The translations under genes were made by a program, and so were the position numbers. 64,000 bases of DNA from Halovenus sp037080055 (GTDB lineage: Archaea; Halobacteriota; Halobacteria; Halobacteriales; Haloarculaceae): contig NZ_JBAOJI010000001.1 of the NCBI RefSeq assembly GCF_037080055.1, positions 1-64,000 of the forward strand, read 5' to 3'. Each line of letters starts with the position of its first letter. Position 1 is the stretch's first letter. The notes under the pieces are model-generated. The model worked only from the letters and a program-made list of their open reading frames with translations, had not been told where the DNA came from and did not search any database. Positions 33,062 to 42,909 of this stretch are shown here, one piece after another.

Positions 33062-33661
33062 CTACCCTAACAAAAAGGAAAGCAGTCCCAGCCCAACCGC
33101 CACGAGGAGTGTTTTACCGAGTGTGATGTCGTGAACTTCGGACAGCCCAATCGCCTGTACGACCCCGATCCAGAGGGTCCTGATGAATCCGACAACTAAC
33201 AGGATGCCTGTCCGTTGATTGGCGGTCTGCTGGATAAACTCGAATGCGGCGTTCGGATCAGAAGGGACCTGTCCGATCACACCGACGAAACCGGCCAGAA
33301 CGAGGGGCGTCATAACGATACTGACCAGACTTGCCTCGCCGACGACCGCGAGCGTGGCCTCGAAGCCACGCTCCGCGCCTGCGAACCACATGAACGCGTG
33401 AAATATCGCGCCGACCAGCACCCAACCGAGAAAGACCGAGCCGAATAAAACGAGAAACATCCCGTTGAGTTCCGACGCGACTACCTCCCGTTCGGCAGCA
33501 GAGAGGTCGATCTGTGCGAAGACGCGCGTGACGAACCACCACACCAATACGGTCGTGAGTACGGCTTCGAGCGTGACGATTCCGGCGGCAATCCTGAGAG
33601 AAGGCCGCTGCTCTCGACGAAAATACCCGTAGGGGTCGACGATGGGTGTCCGCGGGGACAT
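33062..33661 (-). CDS. YIP1-family membrane protein
   Basis: This protein has 199 residues from ATG 33661 (MSPRTPIVDPYGYF). It has five predicted membrane helices and the Yip1-like start with PYGYFRREQRPSLRIAAG before the first helix. Yip1 domain proteins of prokaryotes have no settled function. It stands alone between the rpl7ae promoter and the DUF655 gene. Confidence 0.75.
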   Translation of the reverse strand: MSPRTPIVDPYGYFRREQRPSLRIAAGIVTLEAVLTTVLVWWFVTRVFAQIDLSAAEREVVASELNGMFLVLFGSVFLGWVLVGAIFHAFMWFAGAERGFEATLAVVGEASLVSIVMTPLVLAGFVGVIGQVPSDPNAAFEFIQQTANQRTGILLVVGFIRTLWIGVVQAIGLSEVHDITLGKTLLVAVGLGLLSFLLG

Positions 33662-33908
33662 ATTGACAACCGATTTCACCACTAAATAAAAAAGTGTTGG
33701 TTTACTTACTGTGTGGCTAGACTGGATACAAAACAGGCGAACCTTCGCCGTCTGACCCAGTGCTGCTAACTACGGACACCTCTCGCCGAGGACACACGGC
33801 GTTCGGCCCCGCTGCTCACGGCTTCGCCGTTCGCTGTCTCGAGGACTCGCTACGCTCGTCCTCGCGCCTTGCCCACGTTTAAGTGATCGGTCGCCGTAGG
33901 TAATCGAC
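33662..33908. other. Intergenic region with hairpin and promoter
   Basis: This region holds a 7-bp hairpin CGAGGAC (33840-33846) with GTCCTCG (33858-33864), of a kind scattered through haloarchaeal genomes. A TATA box GTTTAAGTG at about 33877-33885 makes the DUF655 ATG at 33909 leaderless. No ORF or RNA gene is seen. Confidence 0.5.
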
Positions 33909-34487
33909 ATGAGCGACGACGAACGCGACGACGACGCTGGGGCGCCGACGGGTATCGTGCTGGATTTTCTCCCGCACGGCCGGACCGAGGACGATCGCCC
34001 GCAATACGAGAAAGAGCCGCTGGCGTACGTGCTCGATTCCGAGGAGTTCGAGCTCTACGAACTCATCGCCGAAAGCGACGCGAACGTCACCATCGGTGAT
34101 CGGATCGATCCGGCGACCGCAGACTTCGTGACCCGGTACAGCGCCATCGAGTACGAGGACCTTCCGGGGGGAGCCCAATCGGAACTCGAATACGTCATCG
34201 AAGATCTCGTCGAAGAACAGGAGCAGCGATTCGTCGACTTCTACAACGACGCCCAGCCGATTACCCTGCGATTGCACCAACTCAACCTCCTGCCGGGGAT
34301 CGGCAAGAAACTCCGTAACAACATCCTCGACGAGCGCAAACGCAAGCCCTTCGAGAGCTTCGAGGAACTCGAAGAACGCATCGGTGGTCTCCACGACCCC
34401 GAACAGGTACTGGTCGACCGCATCATGGAGGAACTGCGGGAAGACGACCTGAAATACCGGATCTTCGCCCGCCGCGAGGAGCAGTGA
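33909..34487 (+). CDS. DUF655 RNA-binding protein
   Basis: This 192-residue protein belongs to the archaeal DUF655 family (HhH- and OB-containing). The OB-like part is residues 20-100 (PQYEKEPLAYVLDSEEFELYE onward in the family pattern), followed by a helix-hairpin-helix LPGIGKKLRNNIL (about 124-136). It is almost always next to ksgA in archaea and is thought to act in ribosome biogenesis. Its last bases overlap ksgA by 4 bp. Confidence 0.88.
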   Translation: MSDDERDDDAGAPTGIVLDFLPHGRTEDDRPQYEKEPLAYVLDSEEFELYELIAESDANVTIGDRIDPATADFVTRYSAIEYEDLPGGAQSELEYVIEDLVEEQEQRFVDFYNDAQPITLRLHQLNLLPGIGKKLRNNILDERKRKPFESFEELEERIGGLHDPEQVLVDRIMEELREDDLKYRIFARREEQ

Positions 34488-35344
34488 TGACCGGCCAGTT
34501 TCGCGATCCGGACGCCCTTCGAGCGCGTGCTGGCGTCGCTGGCGATCCCAACCGTGACCAGCACTTCCTGGTCGACGACCGCGTACTCGATCGACTCCCC
34601 GAGTACGCCACAGAGGCAGAGATGGATACCAGTCACGTCCTCGAAATCGGCGGTGGGACGGGCGCGCTGACCGACCGCCTGCTCGCCGTCGCCGATCACG
34701 TGACCGTCGTCGAGCGCGACCAGAAGCTTGCAGAGTTTCTCAACTCCGAGTTCGCCGAGGCCCGTGAAGATGGCCAACTGACCGTGATCGAGGGCGACGC
34801 ACTGGAGGTGGATCTGCCTGACTTCTCGGCATCGGTGTCGAATCTCCCCTACGGTATTTCCAGCGAAATCGTCTTCCGACTCCTTCCTGTGGACAAGCCG
34901 ATGGTACTCACCTTCCAGGCGGAGTTCGCCGAGCGGATGGCTGCCGACCCGGGGACCGACGAGTACGGCCGGCTGTCCGTGACTGCCGGCCACTACGCAG
35001 ATGTCGAAGTTGTCGAACACATCCCGCCAGAGGCGTTCGACCCACAGCCCGCAGTCGACAGTGCTGTCGTCAGGACGACCCCCCGCGAACCGGAGTACGA
35101 CGTGCCCGACGACGAATTCTTCATGCGCTTTCTCCGCGCCGTGTTCACCCAGCGTCGGAAGACGATGCGCAACGCCGTCCGCAACACGGTCCACATTTCC
35201 GGGCTGAACGACGGCGACGCCGTCGTCGACGCGGCCGAGGAGGAACTGATGAGCCGTCGTGCGGGTAACGTCACCCCTGCAGAGTTCGCACAACTGGCGA
35301 CGCTGGCGTGGGAGGTTGGCGTCCCCGGCGAACCCGACGCATGA
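34484..35344 (+). CDS. ksgA: 16S rRNA dimethyladenosine transferase KsgA/Dim1
   Basis: This 286-residue SAM-dependent enzyme dimethylates the two adjacent adenines in the 3' terminal loop of 16S rRNA. The SAM site is VLEIGGGTGALTDRLL, with acidic DALEVD, and the catalytic motif is NLPYGISS. The C-terminal domain (MRNAVRNTVHISG) is present and length is normal. It overlaps DUF655 upstream and the HemK-type gene downstream (ATGA), so the three are coupled. Confidence 0.95.
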   Translation: MMTGQFRDPDALRARAGVAGDPNRDQHFLVDDRVLDRLPEYATEAEMDTSHVLEIGGGTGALTDRLLAVADHVTVVERDQKLAEFLNSEFAEAREDGQLTVIEGDALEVDLPDFSASVSNLPYGISSEIVFRLLPVDKPMVLTFQAEFAERMAADPGTDEYGRLSVTAGHYADVEVVEHIPPEAFDPQPAVDSAVVRTTPREPEYDVPDDEFFMRFLRAVFTQRRKTMRNAVRNTVHISGLNDGDAVVDAAEEELMSRRAGNVTPAEFAQLATLAWEVGVPGEPDA

Positions 35345-35940
35345 CTGACGACGACTCTCCTGACATCCCGCAACTTGCCGAGCAGCGCGACATCGAGACA
35401 GTGTATCAGCCTGCGGAGGACTCGAAACTCCTCGCCGATGCCGTCGTCGAGGCGGTCGATCCGGACCAGCGAGCGCTCGATGTCGGCACTGGCTCGGGCT
35501 ACATCGCCACGCGCCTGCGCAACGAAGCAGATGCCGATGCGGTCGGTGTCGATCTCAATCCCGAGGCCTGCGAACAGGCTTTCGAGGCGGACGTTCCGGT
35601 CGTTCGCGGCAATATGTTCTCCCCGTTTTGCGACGACGCCTTCGATGTCGTCGTCTGCAACCCGCCGTATCTCCCGACCCCGCCCGAACAGGAGTGGGAC
35701 GACTGGATGGAGCGAGCGCTGTCAGGCGGCGAAGACGGCCGAGCGATGGTCAATCCGTTCCTCGACGGCGTCGGCCGCGTGCTCGCCGAGGGTGGAGCGG
35801 CCTACCTGCTCATCTCGACGCTGACGGGTCCCGAAGAAGTTCGCGCGTACGGTCGCGAGCGCGGACTGGATAGCGAAATCGTCTCTGAGGAATCACATCC
35901 CTTCGAGAAGCTACTCGTCGTGCGGTTTGTCCGGGACTGA
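35341..35940 (+). CDS. HemK2/PrmC-type protein methyltransferase
   Basis: This 199-residue class I methyltransferase has SAM motif LDVGTGSGYIATRL, acidic VGVDLNPEA, and the catalytic NPPYLPTPP typical of enzymes that methylate a glutamine side chain. The short length without an N-terminal domain fits the archaeal/eukaryal HemK2-Mtq2 group, which modifies release factor aRF1. ATG 35341 overlaps the ksgA stop by 4 bp. Confidence 0.9.
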   Translation: MTDDDSPDIPQLAEQRDIETVYQPAEDSKLLADAVVEAVDPDQRALDVGTGSGYIATRLRNEADADAVGVDLNPEACEQAFEADVPVVRGNMFSPFCDDAFDVVVCNPPYLPTPPEQEWDDWMERALSGGEDGRAMVNPFLDGVGRVLAEGGAAYLLISTLTGPEEVRAYGRERGLDSEIVSEESHPFEKLLVVRFVRD

Positions 35941-36025
35941 TCGCGGTCAGATTTCTACTGGATGGCTCTGCCACCCTTGGACCGCTCGTTATGCTGAGAT
36001 TACTATTGAGCATATCCAAAGAGAA

Positions 36026-36034
36026 AATATTAAA
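36026..36034 (+). promoter_or_regulatory. TATA box of the metE gene pair
   Basis: AATATTAAA lies about 30 nt upstream of ATG 36060, preceded by purine-rich AAAGAGAA as a BRE. This spacing gives a leaderless mRNA and rules out the upstream in-frame start codons at 35991 and 36042. Confidence 0.65.
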
Positions 36035-36059
36035 GCCCGTCATGACCTACTCAGATTCA

Positions 36060-37055
36060 ATGACAGAGATTGTTGCGACGACACCGGGGTTGTATCCGCT
36101 GCCCGACTGGGCGAAGGAACAACTCAAAAACCAGAAGGGCAACCAGAAGGCTGACCTGATTAGCGGCGACGAGAGTGAGGAAATCGAGCAATCCTACGAG
36201 GACGTTCGGACCGAGTTCATCGACGCCCAGCAGGCGGCGAGTCTGGATCGGATCGTCGAGGGACAGGGCCGCTGGGACGATATGCTCGCTCACCCGCTCG
36301 CGGTCAACGACGCCGTCGACACCCAGGGTATCGTCCGGTACTACGATAACAACAACTTCTACCGCGATCCAGTCGTCACTGGTGATCTGGAGGCGACCGG
36401 CGACGTGGCCAACGAACTCGAAGCGGCCGCCGAGCAGGTCGAGGAGGGGCTTCAGGCCGTTCTCCCCGGCCCGTACTCGCTCGCGGATCTCGCGACGGAC
36501 GAACACTACGGCGACGATGCCGCCTTCCAGGCCGCCATCGCCGACTTTCTCGCAGACGAGGCCGATCTGCTGCCCGATGTCGAGACGCTCTTTTTGCTCG
36601 AACCGTCACTGGTCGAGAACGCGCCCGGTGAGGGTGCAGACGAACGCGCCAGCGATGCTATCGATACAGTTGCAGCAGCGACCGACGCTGAGGTCGTCGT
36701 TCACCCGTACTGGGGCGCGCTGGAGGAGAAAGTCTACGCACACGTGATGGACGCCGATATCGACGCGCTCGGCTTCGATCTGATCTCCGACCACGAGCAG
36801 AACGTCTACAACGCTCAGGAGTACGGCACCCCTGACGACGTGGCGCTGGGTATCGTCGACGGCCAGAACACGCTGGTCGAAGAGCCAGAAACCATCGAGG
36901 AGCGCATCGAGTGGTTCACCGACCAGACTCAGCAGAACGACTACGAGCGAATCTACGCGACGACCAACACAGAGACGTTCTACCTGCCGGTCAACCGCTT
37001 CGAGGAGAAACTGGAGGCGCTTGGCGCACTCAACAAGACAGAGGTGAAAGCATGA
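36060..37055 (+). CDS. MetE-like protein, first subunit (N-terminal-type domain)
   Basis: This protein has 331 residues from ATG 36060 (MTEIVATTPG), a start supported by the TATA box 30 nt upstream. It is a TIM-barrel homologue of cobalamin-independent methionine synthase: VATTPGLYPLPDWAK, LPGPYSLADLATDEHYGDD, and a loop with NNNFYRDPVV. The Zn-binding His-x-Cys of the catalytic half is not seen, so it is probably the non-catalytic, binding partner of the next gene. Haloarchaea have this two-gene arrangement in place of one long MetE. It overlaps the next gene by 4 bp. Confidence 0.83.
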   Translation: MTEIVATTPGLYPLPDWAKEQLKNQKGNQKADLISGDESEEIEQSYEDVRTEFIDAQQAASLDRIVEGQGRWDDMLAHPLAVNDAVDTQGIVRYYDNNNFYRDPVVTGDLEATGDVANELEAAAEQVEEGLQAVLPGPYSLADLATDEHYGDDAAFQAAIADFLADEADLLPDVETLFLLEPSLVENAPGEGADERASDAIDTVAAATDAEVVVHPYWGALEEKVYAHVMDADIDALGFDLISDHEQNVYNAQEYGTPDDVALGIVDGQNTLVEEPETIEERIEWFTDQTQQNDYERIYATTNTETFYLPVNRFEEKLEALGALNKTEVKA

Positions 37056-38113
37056 CACGAGAGCAATTCCGACCAGAAGATCACGAAAACGATCACTTCC
37101 TGCTGACGACCGTCGTCGGTTCGTACCCCAAGCCGCGCTGGCTTCACCGCGCACGCGACCTCGTCGACGACGAGGACCACGAGTTCGACGAAGAGGACTT
37201 CGAGGAAGCGAAAGACGACGCGTCCCGGCTGATCACCAACGAACACGAGCGCTGTGGGCTGGATGTCGTCGTCGACGGCGAGATGCGGCGCAACGAGATG
37301 GTCGAGTACTTCGCCCACCGCATCGATGGCTACGAGTTCAACGGACCGGTCAAGGTCTGGGGGCACAACTACTTCGACAAACCGAGCGTCGTCGAAGAGG
37401 TCGAGTACGACGAGGAGTGGCTCATCAGCGAATACGAGTTCACCTCGGACGTTGCCGATACGCCCGTCAAAGTTCCGATCACCGGGCCGTACACCCTCGC
37501 CAAATGGTCCTTCGACGAGGTCTACGAAGACACCGAAGAACTCGCCCTGGAACTGGCTGATCTGGTCAACGAGGAGATCGAGGGTCTCGTCGAAGCTGGC
37601 GCGCGGTACATCCAGATCGACGAGCCAGCACTCGCGACGACGCCGGACGACCACGCTATCGTCGGCAAGTGTCTCGAACGCATCGTCGACAACATCCCAG
37701 AGGACGTTCGCGTCGGCCTCCACGTCTGTTACGGCGACTACTCACGCATCTACCCCGAGATGCTCGACTACCCGGTCGATGAGTACGACCTCGAACTCTG
37801 CAACGGCGACTACGACCAACTCGACGTGTTCAAGGAAGACGAATTCACGAAGGATCTCGCCCTCGGCGTGGTCGACGTGCACGTCCGCGAACCCGAGTCG
37901 GTGGAGGAAATCAAGGAGAACATCAAGAAAGGGCTGGAGATCGTCCCACCTGAACGGCTGACGATCAGCCCCGACTGCGGGCTGAAACTCCTCCCCCGTG
38001 ACGTGGCCTACGGCAAGATGGAGAATATGGTGCAGGCCGCCCGCGAAGTCGAGGCGGAACTCGACGCCGGCGAAATCGATATCGAAGCACCATCGATTTC
38101 GGCCGACGACTGA
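37052..38113 (+). CDS. metE: Cobalamin-independent methionine synthase, catalytic subunit
   Basis: This protein has 353 residues from ATG 37052. It corresponds to the catalytic C-terminal half of MetE: TTVVGSYPKPRWL at the start, then ITGPYTLAKWSFDE and QIDEPALATT. The zinc ligands are in HVCYGDY (His and Cys) and SPDCGLKLLP (Cys). It methylates homocysteine; archaeal enzymes may use a methyl donor other than triglutamyl folate. It is translationally coupled to the upstream gene by an ATGA overlap. Confidence 0.92.
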   Translation: MTREQFRPEDHENDHFLLTTVVGSYPKPRWLHRARDLVDDEDHEFDEEDFEEAKDDASRLITNEHERCGLDVVVDGEMRRNEMVEYFAHRIDGYEFNGPVKVWGHNYFDKPSVVEEVEYDEEWLISEYEFTSDVADTPVKVPITGPYTLAKWSFDEVYEDTEELALELADLVNEEIEGLVEAGARYIQIDEPALATTPDDHAIVGKCLERIVDNIPEDVRVGLHVCYGDYSRIYPEMLDYPVDEYDLELCNGDYDQLDVFKEDEFTKDLALGVVDVHVREPESVEEIKENIKKGLEIVPPERLTISPDCGLKLLPRDVAYGKMENMVQAAREVEAELDAGEIDIEAPSISADD

Positions 38114-38289
38114 GCAAGCATACGGCGAGTGCTGCGCGAACGGCGACGCCGTGAGCAGTGAGGGCGAGGTGTTTCTTCCCCAAGTTTTCACGAGGAGAGG
38201 TAACCGAGCAACGCGAGGCTACCCGAAGAAGTAAAAAGTGGTTGTGGAGCACCAACGCTCTCCGCGGACGACTGAGCTGCGTTTTTTCC

Positions 38290-39138
38290 TTATCCGATAT
38301 TCGCTTTATCGAACCGCCAGATGCCGATCAGCAGCGGCACCACCAGCCACGCGACCAGTAGCGCGAGTCCCATCTCACCCTGGACGTACCACGACATCGT
38401 CGAGGGATCGAGGGTGTTGGCCGTCAGGAAATCCTCAGGGAAGGCCAGCATCGTCGAGGAGAGATAGGACTGAGTCGGGCTGATAACCATCGTCATGAAC
38501 GTGATTGGGTCGTCTCCGACGCCCAGACCGAGGAGTTCGTTGAGAACATACCGCAGGAGGCCTGTAATCGACAGATCGCCGAAGACGACCAGCAGGTTCG
38601 TCACGAAGTAGAAGCCGAGCGCACCGCCCATTGCACGCGATCGCGAGGCAGTCGACGCCGAGATGGCGATTGCGACGGCGACGTAGGCCAGCGCGTACAG
38701 CGTCGTGAGCGCTGCGACGGCGAGGAAAGTCCCGATCATAAGATCGGAAAACCAGACTAGCGACAGGATCGCCGAGACGACGAAGGCAAACAACAGCGAC
38801 GCTGTGACAATCGCCGTCCGGGAGAGGAACTTCCCAAGGACGAGTTCACGCCTGTTGATCGGCGTCGACAGTAGGAACTTGATGCTCCCCGACTCGCGTT
38901 CGCCAGCGATAGAGAGATACGCCGCAACTAGTGCGATCGCCGGGATGAACATCGCGCCGACGAAGACGAGATTCCAGAGCGCGAGGGTCACATCTGCGAA
39001 TCCCTCCATCCCGCCGAACGTGTGGATCTGGTAGAAGAACAGCGCCGTAATGAGTGTGAATAGTAAGCCGACGAACCAGACGATCTTTGTCCGGCGCACG
39101 TCGAGAATATCCTTCCGCATCACACCGATGGCGCTCAT
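38290..39138 (-). CDS. ABC-2 type transporter permease
   Basis: This 282-residue permease has six predicted membrane helices and begins MSAIGVMRKDILDVRRTKI, a typical start of NosY-type ABC-2 permeases. SIAGERESGSIKFLLSTPIN is the amphipathic element next to the second helix. It forms an exporter with the ATPase encoded just upstream (4-bp overlap). The substrate is unknown. Confidence 0.9.
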   Translation of the reverse strand: MSAIGVMRKDILDVRRTKIVWFVGLLFTLITALFFYQIHTFGGMEGFADVTLALWNLVFVGAMFIPAIALVAAYLSIAGERESGSIKFLLSTPINRRELVLGKFLSRTAIVTASLLFAFVVSAILSLVWFSDLMIGTFLAVAALTTLYALAYVAVAIAISASTASRSRAMGGALGFYFVTNLLVVFGDLSITGLLRYVLNELLGLGVGDDPITFMTMVISPTQSYLSSTMLAFPEDFLTANTLDPSTMSWYVQGEMGLALLVAWLVVPLLIGIWRFDKANIG

Positions 39139-40100
39139 TGTACCACCTCCGTCTTCGCGGCGGTTTCAGCTGTCTCTTCTCCTCCGGGAGCCTCGGCTTC
39201 TCCGTTTCCGGTGTAGGTGTTGAATAGCTGTTCGAGCGAGGTGTCCTCGGAGATGATGTCCCGGACAACTGTTCGCTCGTCGAGCGCATTCACGACGCGA
39301 ATCTTCGCCGCCGGCCCCGCGAGCGACGCCTCGACGACGCCGTCCTCGATAGTCACACTCTCGACGCCGTCCAGCCGTGTGAGGGCGTCAGCGCCCGGCG
39401 TGTCGGCGACTTCGACGGCAATCGACGCTCCAAGATCGAGGTCGCCGCGGAGTTCGTCGAGTGTGCCCTCGGCGACGAGTTCGCCCTCGTTCATGATCCC
39501 GACGCGGTCACAGACTGCTTCGACCTCGCCGAGGATGTGACTCGAAAAGAACACCGTCCGGCCCTGCTCGGCTTCTTCGCGGATGATATCGCGCATCTCC
39601 TGCATCCCAGTCGGGTCAAGGCCGGATGACGGTTCGTCCAGTACGAGCAGGTCGGGGTCGCCGATCAGTGCCATCCCGAAGGCCAGCCGTTGCTGCATCC
39701 CTTTCGAGTAGCCTTCGACCGGGCGCTCGCCGTCTTCTCCGGAGAGTCCGACCTGTTCGAGTGTGGCATCGATATCGCCATCGACGCCCTTTGTCTTCGC
39801 AATCCAACTGAGATGTTCCCGGCCCGTGAGTCGGTCGTACAGTTCGGCACCCTCTGGCAGGATCCCAATTCGTTTCCGGATCTGTTTCGCCTCGGTCGTC
39901 GGATCGTGTCCAAGGACGCTCGCAGATCCCGAACTGGGTCGAATCAAATCCAGTAGCATGTTGATTGTCGTCGACTTGCCCGCGCCGTTCGGGCCAAGAA
40001 AGCCGTATATCTCGCCTTCCTCGATAGCGAGATCCAGCCCGTCGACGGCGGTCAACTCGCCGAATGTCTTCGTCAGGTCGTTCGTTTCGATGACGCTCAT
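39135..40100 (-). CDS. ABC transporter ATP-binding protein
   Basis: This protein has 321 residues from ATG 40100 (MSVIETNDLTK). It has Walker A GPNGAGKST, signature YSKGMQQRL, Walker B LLVLDEPSSGLDP and switch His in FFSSHILGE, followed by a C-terminal DUF4162-like regulatory part. It is the CcmA/NosF-type ATPase of an ABC-2 exporter with the downstream permease. It is divergent from mutS. Confidence 0.92.
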   Translation of the reverse strand: MSVIETNDLTKTFGELTAVDGLDLAIEEGEIYGFLGPNGAGKSTTINMLLDLIRPSSGSASVLGHDPTTEAKQIRKRIGILPEGAELYDRLTGREHLSWIAKTKGVDGDIDATLEQVGLSGEDGERPVEGYSKGMQQRLAFGMALIGDPDLLVLDEPSSGLDPTGMQEMRDIIREEAEQGRTVFFSSHILGEVEAVCDRVGIMNEGELVAEGTLDELRGDLDLGASIAVEVADTPGADALTRLDGVESVTIEDGVVEASLAGPAAKIRVVNALDERTVVRDIISEDTSLEQLFNTYTGNGEAEAPGGEETAETAAKTEVVQ

Positions 40101-40233
40101 GTTTCCCCATTCAACAGACCTGTAAAAAGACCCCACAGAGAGGTTTCTCGCCGGGAAACGCAGTTTCTCGCTCAGTCGAGCGTCCGCAAGCGGACCCGTG
40201 ATGTTTTAATCGGAGACGCACACAGAGGTTGGT

Positions 40234-42903
40234 ATGACAGGAATCGTCGGCGAGTTCTTCGATCTGAAAGCCGACACGGACGCGGATATTCTGGCGATGC
40301 AGGTCGGGGACTTCTACGAGTTCTTCGACGACGACGCCGAACTCGTCGCCGAGGAACTCGATCTGAAAGTCTCCCAGAAATCTTCCCACGGCTCTTCGTA
40401 TCCGATGGCCGGCGTGCCAGTCGCCGATCTGACGCCGTATCTCACTGCCCTCGTCGAACGCGGCTACCGGGTCGCCGTTGCTGACCAACAGGAGACTGGC
40501 GACGGTCACGCCCGCGAGATCACACGCGTCGTCACGCCCGGAACGCTGCTCGAACGGACCGACGCGGACGCGCAGTATCTCGCCGCGGTCGTCGCCAGTG
40601 ACGACGGCTACGGACTCGCCTTCGCAGACGTGACAACCGGTCGGTTTCACGTCTCAGCAGTCGAGGGCTCCGACGCAGCGGATCAACTTCTCGCCGAACT
40701 CTACCGATTCAGCCCCGTCGAGATTCTGCCGGGACCGGATCTGCGAACTGGCGAGGCGTTGCTCGACCGACTCAGAGCACGGACTGATGCCACCTTTACG
40801 CTCCACAGCGCGGAAGCGTTCGCGCCCGGCCGCGCCCGCCACCGCCTGCGCGAGCAGTTCGGCGAGGAGACCATCGACAGCGTCGGCATCGACGCGGACG
40901 CGTCGGTGCAGGCTGCCGGTGGGATTCTCTCCTACGTCGAGGAAACCGGCGTCGGCGTCCTGAGTTCGATGACCCGTCTCCAGACTCACGGCTCGGGCGA
41001 CCAGGTTTCTCTCGACGGGACGACCCAGCGCAACCTCGAACTGACCGAGACGATGCAGGGTGATCAGTCGGGCAGTCTGCTCGATACAATCGATCACACT
41101 GCGACCAGCGCCGGTCGACGACTGCTCGCCGAGTGGCTCCAGCGCCCCCGTCAGTCAATCGAGGAACTACAACGACGCCAATCGGCGGTGCAGGCGCTGG
41201 CCAAATCAGCCATTGAACGCGAGCGGATCCAGGACTTGCTTTCCGGCGGTGCTGACCTCGAACGTCTGGCCTCGCGGGCGGCCTCTGGGAGTGCTGACGC
41301 CCGGGATATTCGCGCCGGTGTCGAGACACTCGCGCTGCTCCCGGAACTGCTCGATCTGGTCGAGGCCAGCGAGACCCTCGCCGAGTCGGCGCTACCCGAC
41401 GTACTCGCCCGAGTCGACCACGATCGAGCGGCCTCGCTCCGGGCGGAACTCGACGCCGCGCTGGTCGAGGAACCACCCGGGACGGTCACCGAAGGGGGAA
41501 TCATCGCGAAGGGCTACGACGACGAACTCGACGAGATCATCGAGGATCACGAGGAAGCACTGCGATGGATCGAGACACTGGACGAACGCGAGAAGCGCAA
41601 GCACGGTATTACACATCTTACCGTCGACCGCAACAAAACCGACGGCTACTACATCCAGGTCGGCAACAGCGAGACCGACGAGGTCCCCGACGAGTACGAG
41701 CGGATCAAGTCGCTGAAAAACTCAGAGCGGTACACGATTCCGGAACTCGACGAGCGCGAGCGTGAGATTCTGCGCCTCGAAGAGTCCCGTCACGACCTCG
41801 AACGGGAACTGTTCGAGGAAATCCGTGAGACTGTCGCTGCCCACGCCGAACTGCTGCAGTCTGTTGGCCGGGTCCTCGCCGAGACTGACGTGCTCGCGAG
41901 TCTCGCTACCCACGCCGTCCGCAACGACTGGACGCGACCGACGCTGCGGGAGGACGGCCGCCTCGACATCGACGCGGGCCGGCACCCGGTCGTCGAGCAG
42001 ACCACCGAGTTCGTCCCGAACGACCTCGCGCTCGGCGACGACCGCCAATTTTTGATCGTCACGGGACCGAACATGAGCGGGAAATCGACGTACATGCGTC
42101 AGGCCGCGCTGATCACGCTACTCGCGCAGATCGGGAGTTTCGTCCCGGCACGCTCGGCCGACATCGGGGTCGTCGACGGAATCTACACCCGCGTCGGCGC
42201 GCTGGACGAACTCGCGCAGGGCCGGTCGACGTTCATGGTCGAGATGCAGGAACTCTCGAATATCCTCCACTCGGCGACGGAGGATTCGCTGGTCATCCTC
42301 GACGAAGTCGGCCGCGGGACGGCGACCTACGACGGCATCTCGATTGCATGGGCGGCGACGGAGTATCTGCACAACACCGTCCGCGCGAAGACGCTCTTTG
42401 CGACGCACTACCACGAACTTACCTCGCTGGGCGACCATCTCGACCGTGTCGCAAACGTTCACGTCGCAGTCAACGAAGACGACGGTGACGTGACGTTCTT
42501 GCGGACGATCAGAGACGGCCCCACCGACCGCAGTTATGGGATTCACGTTGCAGACCTGGCGGGTGTTCCGGGGCCGGTCGTCGAGCGCTCGCGGGAAGTG
42601 CTGGACCGACTCCGCGATGAGAAAGCAATCGAGGCCCGCGGCAGCGGTGGCGGTGAACCGGTCCAGGCCGTCTTCGATCTCGGTAGCGGGGAGTTCACGG
42701 GTCCAGATTCCGCGGGCGGTGCAGTCGAGCAGCAGAGTGCCAGTCCAACCGCGTCGGCAGACGGTGCCGGTGGTCCGACGCTCTCCGATGAGCAGCAGGA
42801 AGTCCTCGATGCCGTCGCCGGTCTCGATGTCAACGAGACGCCGCCGGTCGAACTGCTCGCGAAAGTCCAGCAGTGGCAGGAGCGACTGAGCGACGACGAT
42901 TGA
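40234..42903 (+). CDS. mutS: DNA mismatch repair protein MutS (MutS1)
   Basis: This 889-residue MutS has the mismatch-recognition motif F-Y-E in MQVGDFYEFFDDD, Walker A VTGPNMSGKSTYMRQ, and the DEVGRGTATYDG and FATHYHELTSL ATPase elements, followed by a Ser/Gly/Glu-rich linker and a C-terminal helix pair (LLAKVQQWQERL). All five MutS domains fit the length, so it should be functional. A MutL gene is not in this window. It is followed by a small membrane protein gene at 6 bp, probably co-transcribed. Confidence 0.95.
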   Translation: MTGIVGEFFDLKADTDADILAMQVGDFYEFFDDDAELVAEELDLKVSQKSSHGSSYPMAGVPVADLTPYLTALVERGYRVAVADQQETGDGHAREITRVVTPGTLLERTDADAQYLAAVVASDDGYGLAFADVTTGRFHVSAVEGSDAADQLLAELYRFSPVEILPGPDLRTGEALLDRLRARTDATFTLHSAEAFAPGRARHRLREQFGEETIDSVGIDADASVQAAGGILSYVEETGVGVLSSMTRLQTHGSGDQVSLDGTTQRNLELTETMQGDQSGSLLDTIDHTATSAGRRLLAEWLQRPRQSIEELQRRQSAVQALAKSAIERERIQDLLSGGADLERLASRAASGSADARDIRAGVETLALLPELLDLVEASETLAESALPDVLARVDHDRAASLRAELDAALVEEPPGTVTEGGIIAKGYDDELDEIIEDHEEALRWIETLDEREKRKHGITHLTVDRNKTDGYYIQVGNSETDEVPDEYERIKSLKNSERYTIPELDEREREILRLEESRHDLERELFEEIRETVAAHAELLQSVGRVLAETDVLASLATHAVRNDWTRPTLREDGRLDIDAGRHPVVEQTTEFVPNDLALGDDRQFLIVTGPNMSGKSTYMRQAALITLLAQIGSFVPARSADIGVVDGIYTRVGALDELAQGRSTFMVEMQELSNILHSATEDSLVILDEVGRGTATYDGISIAWAATEYLHNTVRAKTLFATHYHELTSLGDHLDRVANVHVAVNEDDGDVTFLRTIRDGPTDRSYGIHVADLAGVPGPVVERSREVLDRLRDEKAIEARGSGGGEPVQAVFDLGSGEFTGPDSAGGAVEQQSASPTASADGAGGPTLSDEQQEVLDAVAGLDVNETPPVELLAKVQQWQERLSDDD

Positions 42904-42909
42904 TCCCCG

